From assembly GCF_042683045.1 (NCBI RefSeq), contig NZ_JBHUIT010000034.1:186001-250000 (forward strand): a stretch of DNA of 64,000 nt. The letters are read 5' to 3'. This DNA is from Luteolibacter algae (GTDB lineage Bacteria; Verrucomicrobiota; Verrucomicrobiia; Verrucomicrobiales; Akkermansiaceae). How positions within the stretch are numbered: the stretch's first letter is position 1; every line of letters begins with the position of its first letter. Of this stretch, positions 44,475-53,218 are shown piece after piece. The notes beneath the pieces were generated by a model. The model did no database searches and was not told where the DNA came from. It saw only the letters and a list, made by a program, of their open reading frames with translations. A program made the translations under genes and the position numbers.

Positions 44475-46454
44475 TTACTTGGAAACCGCCGAAACCACGT
44501 CGGCAGCAGTCATTCCAAGCTCCTCCATAACCACGTTTCCTGGGGCGCTGATGCCGAAACGGTCAATTCCAAGGACTTTGCCCTCGGAGCCAACATATTT
44601 CCACCATAGCCCGGAAACACCCGCCTCGATGGCAACCCGCTTGGTGCATGCCTTTGGAAGGACACTTTCCTTGTAATCGCATGACTGGCGATCAAAGCGC
44701 TCCAAGCACGGCATGGAAACGACGCGGACTCCGTCTCCGAGCTGCTTCGCCGCTTCAACGCAGTGCTGAAGCTCGGAGCCTGTGCCGATGAGGATGGTGG
44801 TGAGTTCACCTTTTTCCTTCACTGCGACATAACCACCGCGGAGAACCCCATCACGGCGCACGTCGGAAGTGAGATCATTCATCAGCGGAATTGCCTGGCG
44901 GGTAAGAATGAGTGCGGTCGGTCCATCGGTGCGTTGCATCGCTGCAATAAAAGCACCAGCGGTCTCCTCCGCATCGCCGGGCCGGATCACATCCAAGCCA
45001 GGGATCACGCGCAGGCCGCTGACGGTTTCCACAGGTTGATGGGTTGGTCCGTCTTCACCGACACCGACAGAGTCATGGGTGAAAATAAATGTCGTTGGGA
45101 GCTTGGAAAGTGCTGCCAGACGAATCGCCGGACGAAGGTAATCTGCGAAAACCAGGAAAGTTGCCCCGCTGGAGCGGAAGATACCATCATAGGAAATGCC
45201 GTTGCAGATCGCGCCCATTGCGTGCTCGCGAATGCCGAACCAAATGTTGCGACCAGCGGGATTGGTGCGGGAGAAATCGCCCTCACCAGCGAGGTAATTC
45301 TTTGTGGAGCCGAAAAGATCCGCACTACCGGTGAGGAATTGTGGCATTGCTTTGGCGACATCATTGATGACCTTGCTGCCTGCCGAACGGGTAGCGTCCT
45401 TGTAGTCCGCAGGGAAGGTGGAAATCTTCGAAGACAGGTCGCTTGGAGTCGTGTGGGCTACGCCCTCGCTGAGTTCTTTCGCAAGCTCTGGATTTGCTTT
45501 TGCCCAGGCATCGTAGGTGGCTTGCCACTCCTCGAATTTCTTGACGGATGCTTCTGTGCGTGCCGCAAAGAATTTTCTGGTCTCTCCCGAAACGAAGAAA
45601 TGCTCGTCAGCTGGAAGATTGAGTGCTGCACGGGCTTCTGCGATGAATTTTGCACCGCCTTCGCCGTGTGCTTTCGCTGAACCGGCAACTTCAGGAATAC
45701 CCTTGCCAATGATGGTTTTGGCGATGATTACCTTAGGCTTGTTGTCTTTGTTGGACTTTGCGATTTGGAGGGCTTTTTCGATAGCCGCTAGATCATGGCC
45801 ATCGATGGTTGCAACATCCCAACCTTGGGATTCGAAGTATTGTGCGGCATCCTCCCCTTGGGTGATCTCCGCCATGGCGTCCAGGGTCACATCATTGCTA
45901 TCGTAAATGAGAATGAGGTTATCCAGGCCCGCATGACCGGCGAATGCGATGGCTTCCTTGGCTACGCCTTCCTGCAAGCATCCGTCACCATGAAGCGCGA
46001 TGACATTGTGATCGAACAGCGTATGTTCTGCGGTATTGAACTTGGCTGCAGCACGTTTGCCGGAGAGGGCGAAACCGACTGCGTTTGCAATTCCTTGTCC
46101 AAGAGGGCCGGTGGTTGCCTCCACACCGGGTGTTTCATGGTATTCCGGATGTCCCGGAGTGATGGAATGGAGTTTCCGGAAATTGGCGACATCATCCTTG
46201 CTCACAGCGTAGCCGGAGAGATGAAGCCATGCGTAGAGGAACATCGAGCCGTGCCCTGCGGAAAGGATGAAGCGATCCCGATTGAGCCAACGCGGAGCGT
46301 CCGGATTGTAATTCAAGCTTTCTCCGAAGAGGACGGCACCGATCTCAGCGCAGCCGAGAGGCAGACCGAGGTGTCCGGAATTGCATGCGTGGATAGCATC
46401 CATGGCCAAGCCACGGGCTTCATTTGCGGCAGTAATTAATGCGGTAGTGTTCAT
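44475..46454 (-). CDS. tkt: Transketolase
   Basis: 659 residues, thiamine-diphosphate enzyme of the pentose phosphate pathway and Calvin cycle. The sequence has the N-terminal HLGLPLGCAEIGAVLF region, GPLGQGIANAVGFA, the ThDP-metal motif GDGCLQEGVAKEA (about residue 150), GIREHAMGAICNG and the FTHDSVGVGEDGPTHQPVE loop. ATG 46454 is taken; another in-frame start 45 nt upstream adds non-family residues. A stand-alone gene with its own terminator. Confidence 0.95.
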   Translation of the reverse strand: MNTTALITAANEARGLAMDAIHACNSGHLGLPLGCAEIGAVLFGESLNYNPDAPRWLNRDRFILSAGHGSMFLYAWLHLSGYAVSKDDVANFRKLHSITPGHPEYHETPGVEATTGPLGQGIANAVGFALSGKRAAAKFNTAEHTLFDHNVIALHGDGCLQEGVAKEAIAFAGHAGLDNLILIYDSNDVTLDAMAEITQGEDAAQYFESQGWDVATIDGHDLAAIEKALQIAKSNKDNKPKVIIAKTIIGKGIPEVAGSAKAHGEGGAKFIAEARAALNLPADEHFFVSGETRKFFAARTEASVKKFEEWQATYDAWAKANPELAKELSEGVAHTTPSDLSSKISTFPADYKDATRSAGSKVINDVAKAMPQFLTGSADLFGSTKNYLAGEGDFSRTNPAGRNIWFGIREHAMGAICNGISYDGIFRSSGATFLVFADYLRPAIRLAALSKLPTTFIFTHDSVGVGEDGPTHQPVETVSGLRVIPGLDVIRPGDAEETAGAFIAAMQRTDGPTALILTRQAIPLMNDLTSDVRRDGVLRGGYVAVKEKGELTTILIGTGSELQHCVEAAKQLGDGVRVVSMPCLERFDRQSCDYKESVLPKACTKRVAIEAGVSGLWWKYVGSEGKVLGIDRFGISAPGNVVMEELGMTAADVVSAVSK

Positions 46455-46557
46455 AAAAATCTGACCCCGCATCGGTTCATTTCTTGGCGGAGCGAGCAAA
46501 CCCTAGGAATTAGAAGTATTTTGGCAAGAGCTGATCGGGGAATATGCAATGTTTTGC

Positions 46558-47325
46558 TCAAGTTCCGCTCATGCCCACCAGTTCTGCGTAACATACTCCA
46601 GAGCCTCCGAAGAGATCCAGAGCGCTGCCAACCGTTACATCGATCAAGCCTCTGCCTGCTTTGCTTACAATTTCGATATCACCCATCGTGGCGGCTCCGC
46701 CAGCATAGGTTACCGGACATTTTCCCCAGCTGCCCAGAAGCCCGACTAGCTCGGCATCGACTCCTTTGCACAGTCCTTCGACATCCGCGGCATGGATCAG
46801 AAACTCATCGCAGAATGGCAAAAGCCGGTCCAGGGTATCGTGGCTTATATCCAGCTCGGTAATCGTTTGCCACCGGTTCATCGCGACCTTCCATCCGCTC
46901 CCTATGCGGCGGCAGGAGAGATCAATGACAATGTTTTCTTTGCCAACGGTTTCGACGAGTTGTTCCAGCTCTTCCTGAAGGAATTTCCCGTTAGCATCGA
47001 AGAGAGCGGATGTGACGATGACATGACTGGCCCCGGCGTCGAGCCATTGCTTCGCATTCGCGGAGCGTATTCCCCCACCCACCTGTAGCCCGCCTGGCCA
47101 AGCGGAGAGTGCTTCTTTGGCTGCCGCGTCATTCCCTTTACCGAGCATGATGACATGGCCTCCGCGTAGATTGTCCGAGCGGAATTTTTCGGCGAACCAG
47201 CCCGGGGGTTTTTCCGATACGAAATTTTCGGTTGGCGCAGTTCCATCGTCTCGAAGGCTCCCGCCGACGATTTGTTTAACTTTTCCTTCGTGTAAATCTA
47301 TGCAGGGGCGGAATCGGCAACTCAT
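46558..47325 (-). CDS. hisA: Phosphoribosylformimino-AICAR isomerase (HisA), eukaryotic type
   Basis: 255-residue TIM-barrel isomerase of histidine synthesis. The sequence is of the yeast HIS6 kind rather than the usual bacterial HisA: FRPCIDLHEGKVKQIVGG (catalytic Asp10), NDAAAKEAL, LQVGGGI, VIDLSCRR, then FLIHAADVEGLC and TVGSALDLFGG. No other his genes are near. The start overlaps the stop of the small lipoprotein gene upstream by 4 nt. Yeast-like HisA also occurs in some other bacteria; here a single transfer or old retention cannot be told apart. Confidence 0.92.
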   Translation of the reverse strand: MSCRFRPCIDLHEGKVKQIVGGSLRDDGTAPTENFVSEKPPGWFAEKFRSDNLRGGHVIMLGKGNDAAAKEALSAWPGGLQVGGGIRSANAKQWLDAGASHVIVTSALFDANGKFLQEELEQLVETVGKENIVIDLSCRRIGSGWKVAMNRWQTITELDISHDTLDRLLPFCDEFLIHAADVEGLCKGVDAELVGLLGSWGKCPVTYAGGAATMGDIEIVSKAGRGLIDVTVGSALDLFGGSGVCYAELVGMSGT

Positions 47326-47507
47326 TTCGAGCTGACAATCACCTCACTTCCGCATGTTCTGCAAGCGGAAGGATGTCCCGCATAGTAGTTTTGCGGACAG
47401 CATTTGCAGGAAGGTTTCATCGTTTCAGGATCCAAGGGTGGATTTACCGAACAGGAAGTAGTCACAGTTGCTACTCCTAATAGAACCATTGCGAAAAAAG
47501 CTTTCAT
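47322..47507 (-). CDS. Small cysteine-rich lipoprotein
   Basis: 61 residues. The N-terminus is a lipoprotein signal with the lipobox TTSC (Cys19), and the rest has five cysteines: CxCC at 34-37 and CxxC at 49-52, with SEVIVSS at the end. The CxCC...CxxC layout suggests a metal site, perhaps zinc-ribbon-like. The gene overlaps the hisA start by 4 nt, so the two may be translated together although no link in function is apparent. ATG 47507 is taken; an in-frame ATG 6 nt upstream would be equivalent. Confidence 0.7.
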   Translation of the reverse strand: MKAFFAMVLLGVATVTTSCSVNPPLDPETMKPSCKCCPQNYYAGHPSACRTCGSEVIVSSK

Positions 47508-47619
47508 GATCATAAATTCTTACTGATCCGAGGACTATCAGTAAGACTAAATATTGACCAGAACTAAAATACTGCTCTTCCCCCCATCTTAATTCTTTTC
47601 TGATCAGATCTCCTGTTTC

Positions 47620-50202
47620 ATGTTGGCGGCGGTGAAATACCTCATTGCGCTCACATTACCGATGTTCATTTTCCATTCTGCGGTGGCGGAAACGGCCGAA
47701 GATTTACTGGTTTCCGCAAACCACGCTATGGATGACGGACTCTGGGATGTCGCCTCGATGAAGTTGAACGATCTTATCGGATCAAGCGAGTTAGCACCTC
47801 AGCAGCAGGTTCAGGCTTTGATCCTTCTTGCCGAGTCCTTGATCCGCGATAACAGGCCTGTAGAGGCAAGCCGGATTTTGGAGATGTCGTTGGTGAGGGA
47901 GCATCCGGAGGCTGCGTTTTGGGCCGCTCAGGCGCTTGCCAGTCAGGGACGTTTTACCGAGGCTGTGAACGGCCTTTTACCCATCGCCGGTGACCCGGAG
48001 CATAGGTATCGGAAAGAAGCCGCATTTACAGCCGCCAGTTTGCAGTTATCACTATCGGAATCGAACAGTGCCCTTTCCACGTTGAAATTGCTGGCTGAGG
48101 ATCCGAGCCTTGACACGCGGGTGGAGGCACAGCTGAAACGTATTGAAATCCTAATCGACCAGGAACGTTACGACGAAGCCCGGGACATTTTTCCTGAGAT
48201 CGGGGATATACCGGAAAAGCTCATTCAATTTGCCAACCTGTTGAATGGCTATCTCACGTTGGCCGAAGGTGACGCGGACTCCGCGGAGATTATTTTCACC
48301 AATTTACTTTCAAACCCGACCGGACAGACACTGGCCAATTACAATCTTGCTGCTGTGGGAAAGGCCGACGCCCTGTCCGGCCAGGGAAAAGCTGAAAGCG
48401 CAACCGACTCTTTGTTGAATTTCATCCAATCCAATCCGGATACCACGATGCTGGAACCGATGTTTCGTAGGATCACCGAGTGGCTTCCAGAGAAAATCAT
48501 ATCCACGGATAATCCGATTCTTATCCGCCTGAGGGACTGGCTTCCACGCACTTCTCCCTATAGCAACAGTCTTATCAATTTGAGCGATCCTGGCGCGGCG
48601 GCGGCCTGGCCCGAAACCTTGAAGCCTATTTCTGATCTGGGGATCTTTTCGATGCACGCTTACGGAATCGCTCTCCGGCGTCTCGGGACCACGACGGCGA
48701 AGAAGGAAGCGGAGCACCTGATGCAAAGGATTCAATTGCTCGCTCCGCAGCATTTTCTAGCGCCCCAGGCTCTTTTGACATTGGCAGAATGGAAATTGAA
48801 CGATGGGGAGACGGAAGACGCTTTCGCGATCTACGATTCGCTCCGCATGAGTGCGAAATCTCCGCTCGTAAAAGGGGAAGCCGCATTTCAGGATGCCCGG
48901 ATCGCGTTCGACTCGGGAAACCCCGAGCTGGCGGCAGAACTTTTCGCCGAGGCTTCTGCTACTTTGACTGGGAAAAATCGCGAAATGTCCGTGCTCAACG
49001 CGGCTCTCTCCCGTCTGAAGATGGATCCCGCCGGCACTTATCTGATCCAGAATGAAGAGGCGCCAATCAGCACCGAACTGACCGCGGATCTGGCCTTGGA
49101 AAGAGCCCTTCTCAACTCCGATCCGGAGGCGGCAAAATTCGCTTTGGACGATTTTCTTCGGAATAATCCGGAACATCCAAGGGCAAACGAAGCAAGATTG
49201 GCGATCGTTCAAGCGGCACTCGCCGTCAATCCGGCCGATATCTCGATGGCTCGTGCGCAGCTTGATACCCTCAGGATTGCGGAGCCCCCCCTGCCCCCGC
49301 ATCAGATTCCCCAGCTGGAAATTGCAGAGCTACACCTTCTCGATCATGCCGGAGAAAGCGAAAAGGTAGTGTCTCTGGCAAAAGAGATCATAAAGAACCA
49401 TCAGGGCTCTACAGCTGCGTCAGACGCCGCGCTTATCCTGGGGAAAACCCTTTTCAAAACGGGCAGTTATAATGAGGCGAGACTCGTATTGGAGAAGCTG
49501 GCGAGCAGTGAGATCTCCAACCAACGGGCCCAGGCAGCACTTCTCTTGGCAGCACGTTCCGCAGCATTAGGTGCTACGGCACAGTCCCGCGAGGAGGCTC
49601 TGGCGTTGTTCGATAAAACCATAGCAATGGAGGGCCCTCTTACTTCACTGGCCATGCTGGAGAAAGCGCGGTTGAACATTGATTTGAACCAACTTCCAGT
49701 CGCAATCCAATCGCTCAGCGAAGCATATTCCGGAATGAGCGAGGATGATCCATCACGTCTTCCAACCGGGCTTTTGCTAGCGGAAGCCATCTACGCGCAA
49801 GGAGATACAAAACCTGAAAGCCTCAACCGGGCGCTCAAAATCTACAACGAGCTCCTCACACTCTCTGCAGATAATCCGGCACAGTATTTCCGGCTGCAAT
49901 ACCTGCGTGGGCGCACTTTGGAGAAGCTACCTGAAAGCGAGAGCTCTGACAAAGGTCGCCTGGGAGACGCGATTTCCGCCTATTTTTCCGTTCTGGATCG
50001 GCCAACGGATCCTCCGCCACCGGAATGGGAGTGGTTCGAGCGCAGTGGTTTCCGCGCACTGTCACTTCTGGAAAATGCAGAGCGCTGGAGGGCCGCCATT
50101 GCTATTGCCGAAAAAATCGCGTCGTTCAAAGGACCGCGCGCAGAGGAGGCCTCGACACGTGCGCGCCAGCTGAGGCTGAAACATATGATTTGGGAAGATT
50201 AG
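47620..50202 (+). CDS. Large periplasmic TPR protein
   Basis: 860 residues with a signal peptide (residues 1-23, ending AVA). The whole mature part is alpha-helical with many TPR-like repeats, e.g. LNDGETEDAFAIYDSLRM, ASDAALILGKTLFKTGSYNEARLVLEKLA (key residues A, L, G, Y, A) and AEAIYAQGDTKPESLNRALKIYNELL. No enzyme motif was seen. It probably scaffolds a periplasmic or outer-membrane assembly. It lies 66 nt upstream of the LptF/G-like permease and then a 186-residue hypothetical gene, so the three may be an operon. Confidence 0.8.
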   Translation: MLAAVKYLIALTLPMFIFHSAVAETAEDLLVSANHAMDDGLWDVASMKLNDLIGSSELAPQQQVQALILLAESLIRDNRPVEASRILEMSLVREHPEAAFWAAQALASQGRFTEAVNGLLPIAGDPEHRYRKEAAFTAASLQLSLSESNSALSTLKLLAEDPSLDTRVEAQLKRIEILIDQERYDEARDIFPEIGDIPEKLIQFANLLNGYLTLAEGDADSAEIIFTNLLSNPTGQTLANYNLAAVGKADALSGQGKAESATDSLLNFIQSNPDTTMLEPMFRRITEWLPEKIISTDNPILIRLRDWLPRTSPYSNSLINLSDPGAAAAWPETLKPISDLGIFSMHAYGIALRRLGTTTAKKEAEHLMQRIQLLAPQHFLAPQALLTLAEWKLNDGETEDAFAIYDSLRMSAKSPLVKGEAAFQDARIAFDSGNPELAAELFAEASATLTGKNREMSVLNAALSRLKMDPAGTYLIQNEEAPISTELTADLALERALLNSDPEAAKFALDDFLRNNPEHPRANEARLAIVQAALAVNPADISMARAQLDTLRIAEPPLPPHQIPQLEIAELHLLDHAGESEKVVSLAKEIIKNHQGSTAASDAALILGKTLFKTGSYNEARLVLEKLASSEISNQRAQAALLLAARSAALGATAQSREEALALFDKTIAMEGPLTSLAMLEKARLNIDLNQLPVAIQSLSEAYSGMSEDDPSRLPTGLLLAEAIYAQGDTKPESLNRALKIYNELLTLSADNPAQYFRLQYLRGRTLEKLPESESSDKGRLGDAISAYFSVLDRPTDPPPPEWEWFERSGFRALSLLENAERWRAAIAIAEKIASFKGPRAEEASTRARQLRLKHMIWED

Positions 50203-50268
50203 CCCAGCACCCAGCGCGATCATAAACTGGACAGTTCCACTCCATCGCGTCACCGTTCCGTCTCTCCC

Positions 50269-51624
50269 ATGTCAAAACTTCCACGCTGGTTACTTCCTCT
50301 ATCCTTCTTCCTTCTCGGAGTTGTTGCGGCGGCAATTCTTGTCCCCTTGGAGCAGGCATCGGTGAAGGAGCAGCTAACAGGCTTTCCGGACTCCCATATT
50401 TTCACCAACGCATTGCGCCCCTACATTCTGCTATTCTTGTGCTTCATGCCAGCGATAGCGGCCTTCGCCTATAGCATAGGATCCACGTTCGACCGTTATC
50501 TCTCGCGGCAATTCCTCGCCATCTTCGGCATCTGTCTCGGAGCTCTCTTTTCAATCTGGATGCTCCTGGATCTGAATGACAATCTGAGCGATTTTTCTGG
50601 CAGCAAGAATATGGCGGCATCCGTATTCTATTTCTATCTCTATCGCTCTCCTGCCATCCTGTTGGTGCTTTTGCCTTATACCCTTTTGCTAGCCTTGATT
50701 TATTGTCTGGGAAAATTTTCAAAGACCAACGAAATCATCGCCATGATTCAGAGCGGCACAGGCATCGTCCGTGTCTCTGCTTCGTTGGTTTTCGCCGGGC
50801 TTTGGTGCAGTGTGCTGCTTCTTGGTCTGAATTACCACTGGGCTCCCCATGCGGAAGGGAAGCGGGACGAAATCATCGCGGAAGCCAAGGGTCTACCCAT
50901 TGTACAGGCGATGAATGTGCTGTATCGGGATCCGGATTCCCACCGGCTGTGGATGGTGGGAGCCTTTCCGGCGAATTACCAAAAAGGAGAAGCTCTCCGG
51001 AATGTTGAAATCACCACTTTGAATCCGGACAAAACCCTTAGAAGCCGGATGACATCTTCTTCCGCAAGTTACAACCGGGAGACGCGCCAATGGACATTCG
51101 CCGCGCCTTTGATCGGAAGGTTCATCGAAGGAGAATCCCCGGTTTATGAGCAGATGACAGAGCCTTTGATCCGGAAAACGTGGAAAGAGACACCTTCACA
51201 GATTATCAAGCCGGGGCTCAGTGTGGAGTATCTCGGGATTCCGGAACTCAGCACTTGGCTGGTATCGCCCCTCGCAAAGCAGGCGACATCGAACCGTCCT
51301 GCCTATCTGACGCAATGGCATTATCGATGGGCCTTGCCGATCACCTGTCTGGTGACCGTCCTGCTCGCCGCGCCTCTCTCCATCCACTTTGCGCGGCGGG
51401 GTGCCGGCAGTGGAATTTTCCTGGCTGTGGTGCTTTCCATGCTAATGCTATTTGTTTCCAGCATTACCTTGGCACTGGGCGAATCGGCGATTCTGGAGCC
51501 CATGATCGCAGCTTGGTTACCCAACATCGTGTTCACGCTGTTGGGGCTTTACCTCTATCATCGTCGTATCACGGGACGACCCATTTACCAATCGGTCAAA
51601 AAGCTACTCACAGTTAACAACTGA
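50269..51624 (+). CDS. LptF/LptG-family permease with extra N-terminal membrane segments
   Basis: 451 residues. From about residue 74 (TFDRYLSRQFLAIFGICLGALFSIWMLLDLNDNLSDF in part; key FDRYLSRQF) it resembles LptF/LptG: three membrane helices, a periplasmic beta-jellyroll (about residues 190-330) and three more helices, with the TNEIIAMIQSGTGI loop that meets the ATPase LptB. Before this lie two extra hydrophobic segments (about 7-25 and 50-69), not usual in the family. It would take part in moving lipopolysaccharide to the outer membrane. No lptB is near. Confidence 0.85.
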   Translation: MSKLPRWLLPLSFFLLGVVAAAILVPLEQASVKEQLTGFPDSHIFTNALRPYILLFLCFMPAIAAFAYSIGSTFDRYLSRQFLAIFGICLGALFSIWMLLDLNDNLSDFSGSKNMAASVFYFYLYRSPAILLVLLPYTLLLALIYCLGKFSKTNEIIAMIQSGTGIVRVSASLVFAGLWCSVLLLGLNYHWAPHAEGKRDEIIAEAKGLPIVQAMNVLYRDPDSHRLWMVGAFPANYQKGEALRNVEITTLNPDKTLRSRMTSSSASYNRETRQWTFAAPLIGRFIEGESPVYEQMTEPLIRKTWKETPSQIIKPGLSVEYLGIPELSTWLVSPLAKQATSNRPAYLTQWHYRWALPITCLVTVLLAAPLSIHFARRGAGSGIFLAVVLSMLMLFVSSITLALGESAILEPMIAAWLPNIVFTLLGLYLYHRRITGRPIYQSVKKLLTVNN

Positions 51625-51632
51625 TCAATACA

Positions 51633-52193
51633 ATGGCTTTTCCCGAATCCTGGCATGTCCGTAGCAGGAGCCGCGAGTGCTCTGTCACCGAAGTTCGTTT
51701 CAAAGAAGGCGACATCATCATCACCGCACTTTTTCCGGATCCTGAATCCAGTGGATATCTGCGGAAGGATTTCTCCGAGAAGGCCTGGAAAGAATTACCG
51801 GAGGATGACAAGAACGCATTTTCATATTGGAAAACCAAGTTCACGCCCGTTGCCGCTGTGGAGAACGTCCAAACCGTCACCAAGCAATCGGCGGAAGATC
51901 TACTCCGCACCATGGTGGAGGAAGATCAGGAACATACCGAGAATACCCGCTATATTCTGGCGGTGATGTTGGAGCGGCAAAAACTCCTCCGGGAAACGGA
52001 TACCCAATCAACTGCTGGAGGAATTCTCCGGATTTATGAACACCGGAAGACGGGCGAAGTCTATATCGTCAAAGATCCAAACATTCCCCTCGATGAAGTG
52101 GAGAAAATCCAGGAAGAAGTCATTCAACTTCTATCGCCACCCGCGCCAGAGATAAATTCTGGGGAGATGAATCCGAATACACAGGTGGGATAA
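51633..52193 (+). CDS. Hypothetical protein next to the LptF/G-like gene
   Basis: 186 residues, family not recognised. Soluble-looking, with no signal peptide. Segments are a beta-rich N-terminal part (CSVTEVRFKEGDIIITALFPD), a cysteine-poor central helix rich in Glu (LLRTMVEEDQEHTENTRYILAVMLERQKLL, quoted by key EEDQEHTENTRYILAVMLER), and a C-terminal EHRKTGEVYIVKDP segment that looks like a ligand-facing strand. It starts 8 nt after the permease stop and is likely co-transcribed with it. Confidence 0.65.
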   Translation: MAFPESWHVRSRSRECSVTEVRFKEGDIIITALFPDPESSGYLRKDFSEKAWKELPEDDKNAFSYWKTKFTPVAAVENVQTVTKQSAEDLLRTMVEEDQEHTENTRYILAVMLERQKLLRETDTQSTAGGILRIYEHRKTGEVYIVKDPNIPLDEVEKIQEEVIQLLSPPAPEINSGEMNPNTQVG

Positions 52194-52226
52194 AGAAGAG
52201 CGCGGAAAAGCGACTCGGGAAATTTC

Positions 52227-52646
52227 CTAATCCCCCAATGCGGCACGCGCTGCCGAGACAATAGCCTGCGCCTCGTCTTGCGTGTATTTGCGTTTTTCGT
52301 CACACGCCCATACCACTCCCGGCCAAGCCGGATCCGACAGATTTCTGGCCACCACGTGAATATGCATTTGCCTCACGATATTTCCGATGCATGCGACATT
52401 GAGCTTTTCCGGTTTAAAATACTCCTGAACAAAGATGGATATCCTACGCAGGAGTGAAGTCACCTCACTATAGGTTTTTTCGTCCAACTGATGGAGATCC
52501 TCAATACCTTCCGGCACCTCGGGCACGATGATGAACCATGGGAAATTGGCTTCGTTCTTCAGCAAAATCCGGCATCCGGACACCCGGGAGATTTCGTATC
52601 CACCGCTCTCAAGACGGTCATTCAGTGTGAAGTTCGTAGTGATCAT
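52227..52646 (-). CDS. HIT family nucleotide-binding protein
   Basis: 139 residues. The histidine triad region reads RQMHIHVVAR: the first His of HxHxH is Gln, as in a known subgroup of bacterial HIT proteins, while the two central His remain. The first half has FTLNDRLESGGYEI and FIIVPEVPEG strands. It would bind or hydrolyse nucleotides. The ATG overlaps the PqiC stop by 4 nt, so it is the last gene of the pqi operon. Confidence 0.85.
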   Translation of the reverse strand: MITTNFTLNDRLESGGYEISRVSGCRILLKNEANFPWFIIVPEVPEGIEDLHQLDEKTYSEVTSLLRRISIFVQEYFKPEKLNVACIGNIVRQMHIHVVARNLSDPAWPGVVWACDEKRKYTQDEAQAIVSAARAALGD

Positions 52647-53203
52647 TTTATCCGATTGGAGATTTCCGCTGAGAGACGACTAAGAAGACGCGACTGAGCA
52701 GAGACGAAAGATTCATATTCCTCTTCCTGGATAGCTTCTTTATCAATAAAAGTGGCTGAAGCGACGAGCTTGCGGCTTGGCAGTGCGTAAATGCGCCAGC
52801 TGGCATCGATATGGGCGTAGCCGTCATTTCCCGCAACAAACTCCCGGATATCCACGGCAATCTGATAGTCGATTTCGCCATCACTCTGCCAGGGATAAGT
52901 GCGGATGTTTCCGGTTTTCAAGCGACGTCCAAGATTGATCGAAAGGACCCGGGCAATGGAATCGTCAAGATCCCCCGCCCAAAGGTGATTTTCCGCTAGC
53001 TCCAATTTATTGGGGCTGGTCTGGATCACAAGGTTTTCGCGGTCCACATATTCCGCGAGAATCACTGGGCCCACACCGACACCGATACCACCGCCCGATG
53101 GACTGGGACCGTCTGCGCTCAAAGTATAAAACGTCGGGTAGGTCCTCAACCCACAGCTAAGCAGGAGAAATGACAGGCAAAATAGAGCTATAGATTTGAA
53201 CAT
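52643..53203 (-). CDS. pqiC: PqiC-like ABC-type auxiliary lipoprotein
   Basis: 186 residues with a lipoprotein signal (lipobox LLSC, Cys17) and the family stretch TYPTFYTLSADG, then VGPVILAEYVDRENLVIQTS. This DUF330 protein is the outer-membrane partner of the PqiB needle. It lies 15 nt downstream of pqiB and is coupled to the HIT gene by a 4-nt overlap. Confidence 0.85.
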   Translation of the reverse strand: MFKSIALFCLSFLLLSCGLRTYPTFYTLSADGPSPSGGGIGVGVGPVILAEYVDRENLVIQTSPNKLELAENHLWAGDLDDSIARVLSINLGRRLKTGNIRTYPWQSDGEIDYQIAVDIREFVAGNDGYAHIDASWRIYALPSRKLVASATFIDKEAIQEEEYESFVSAQSRLLSRLSAEISNRIK

Positions 53204-53218
53204 GACAAAAGTGTGAAT

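Noticed and set aside
44763..45680. Long open frame on the + strand opposite transketolase
   Set aside because: Antisense shadow; no signal peptide, motif or sensible start.
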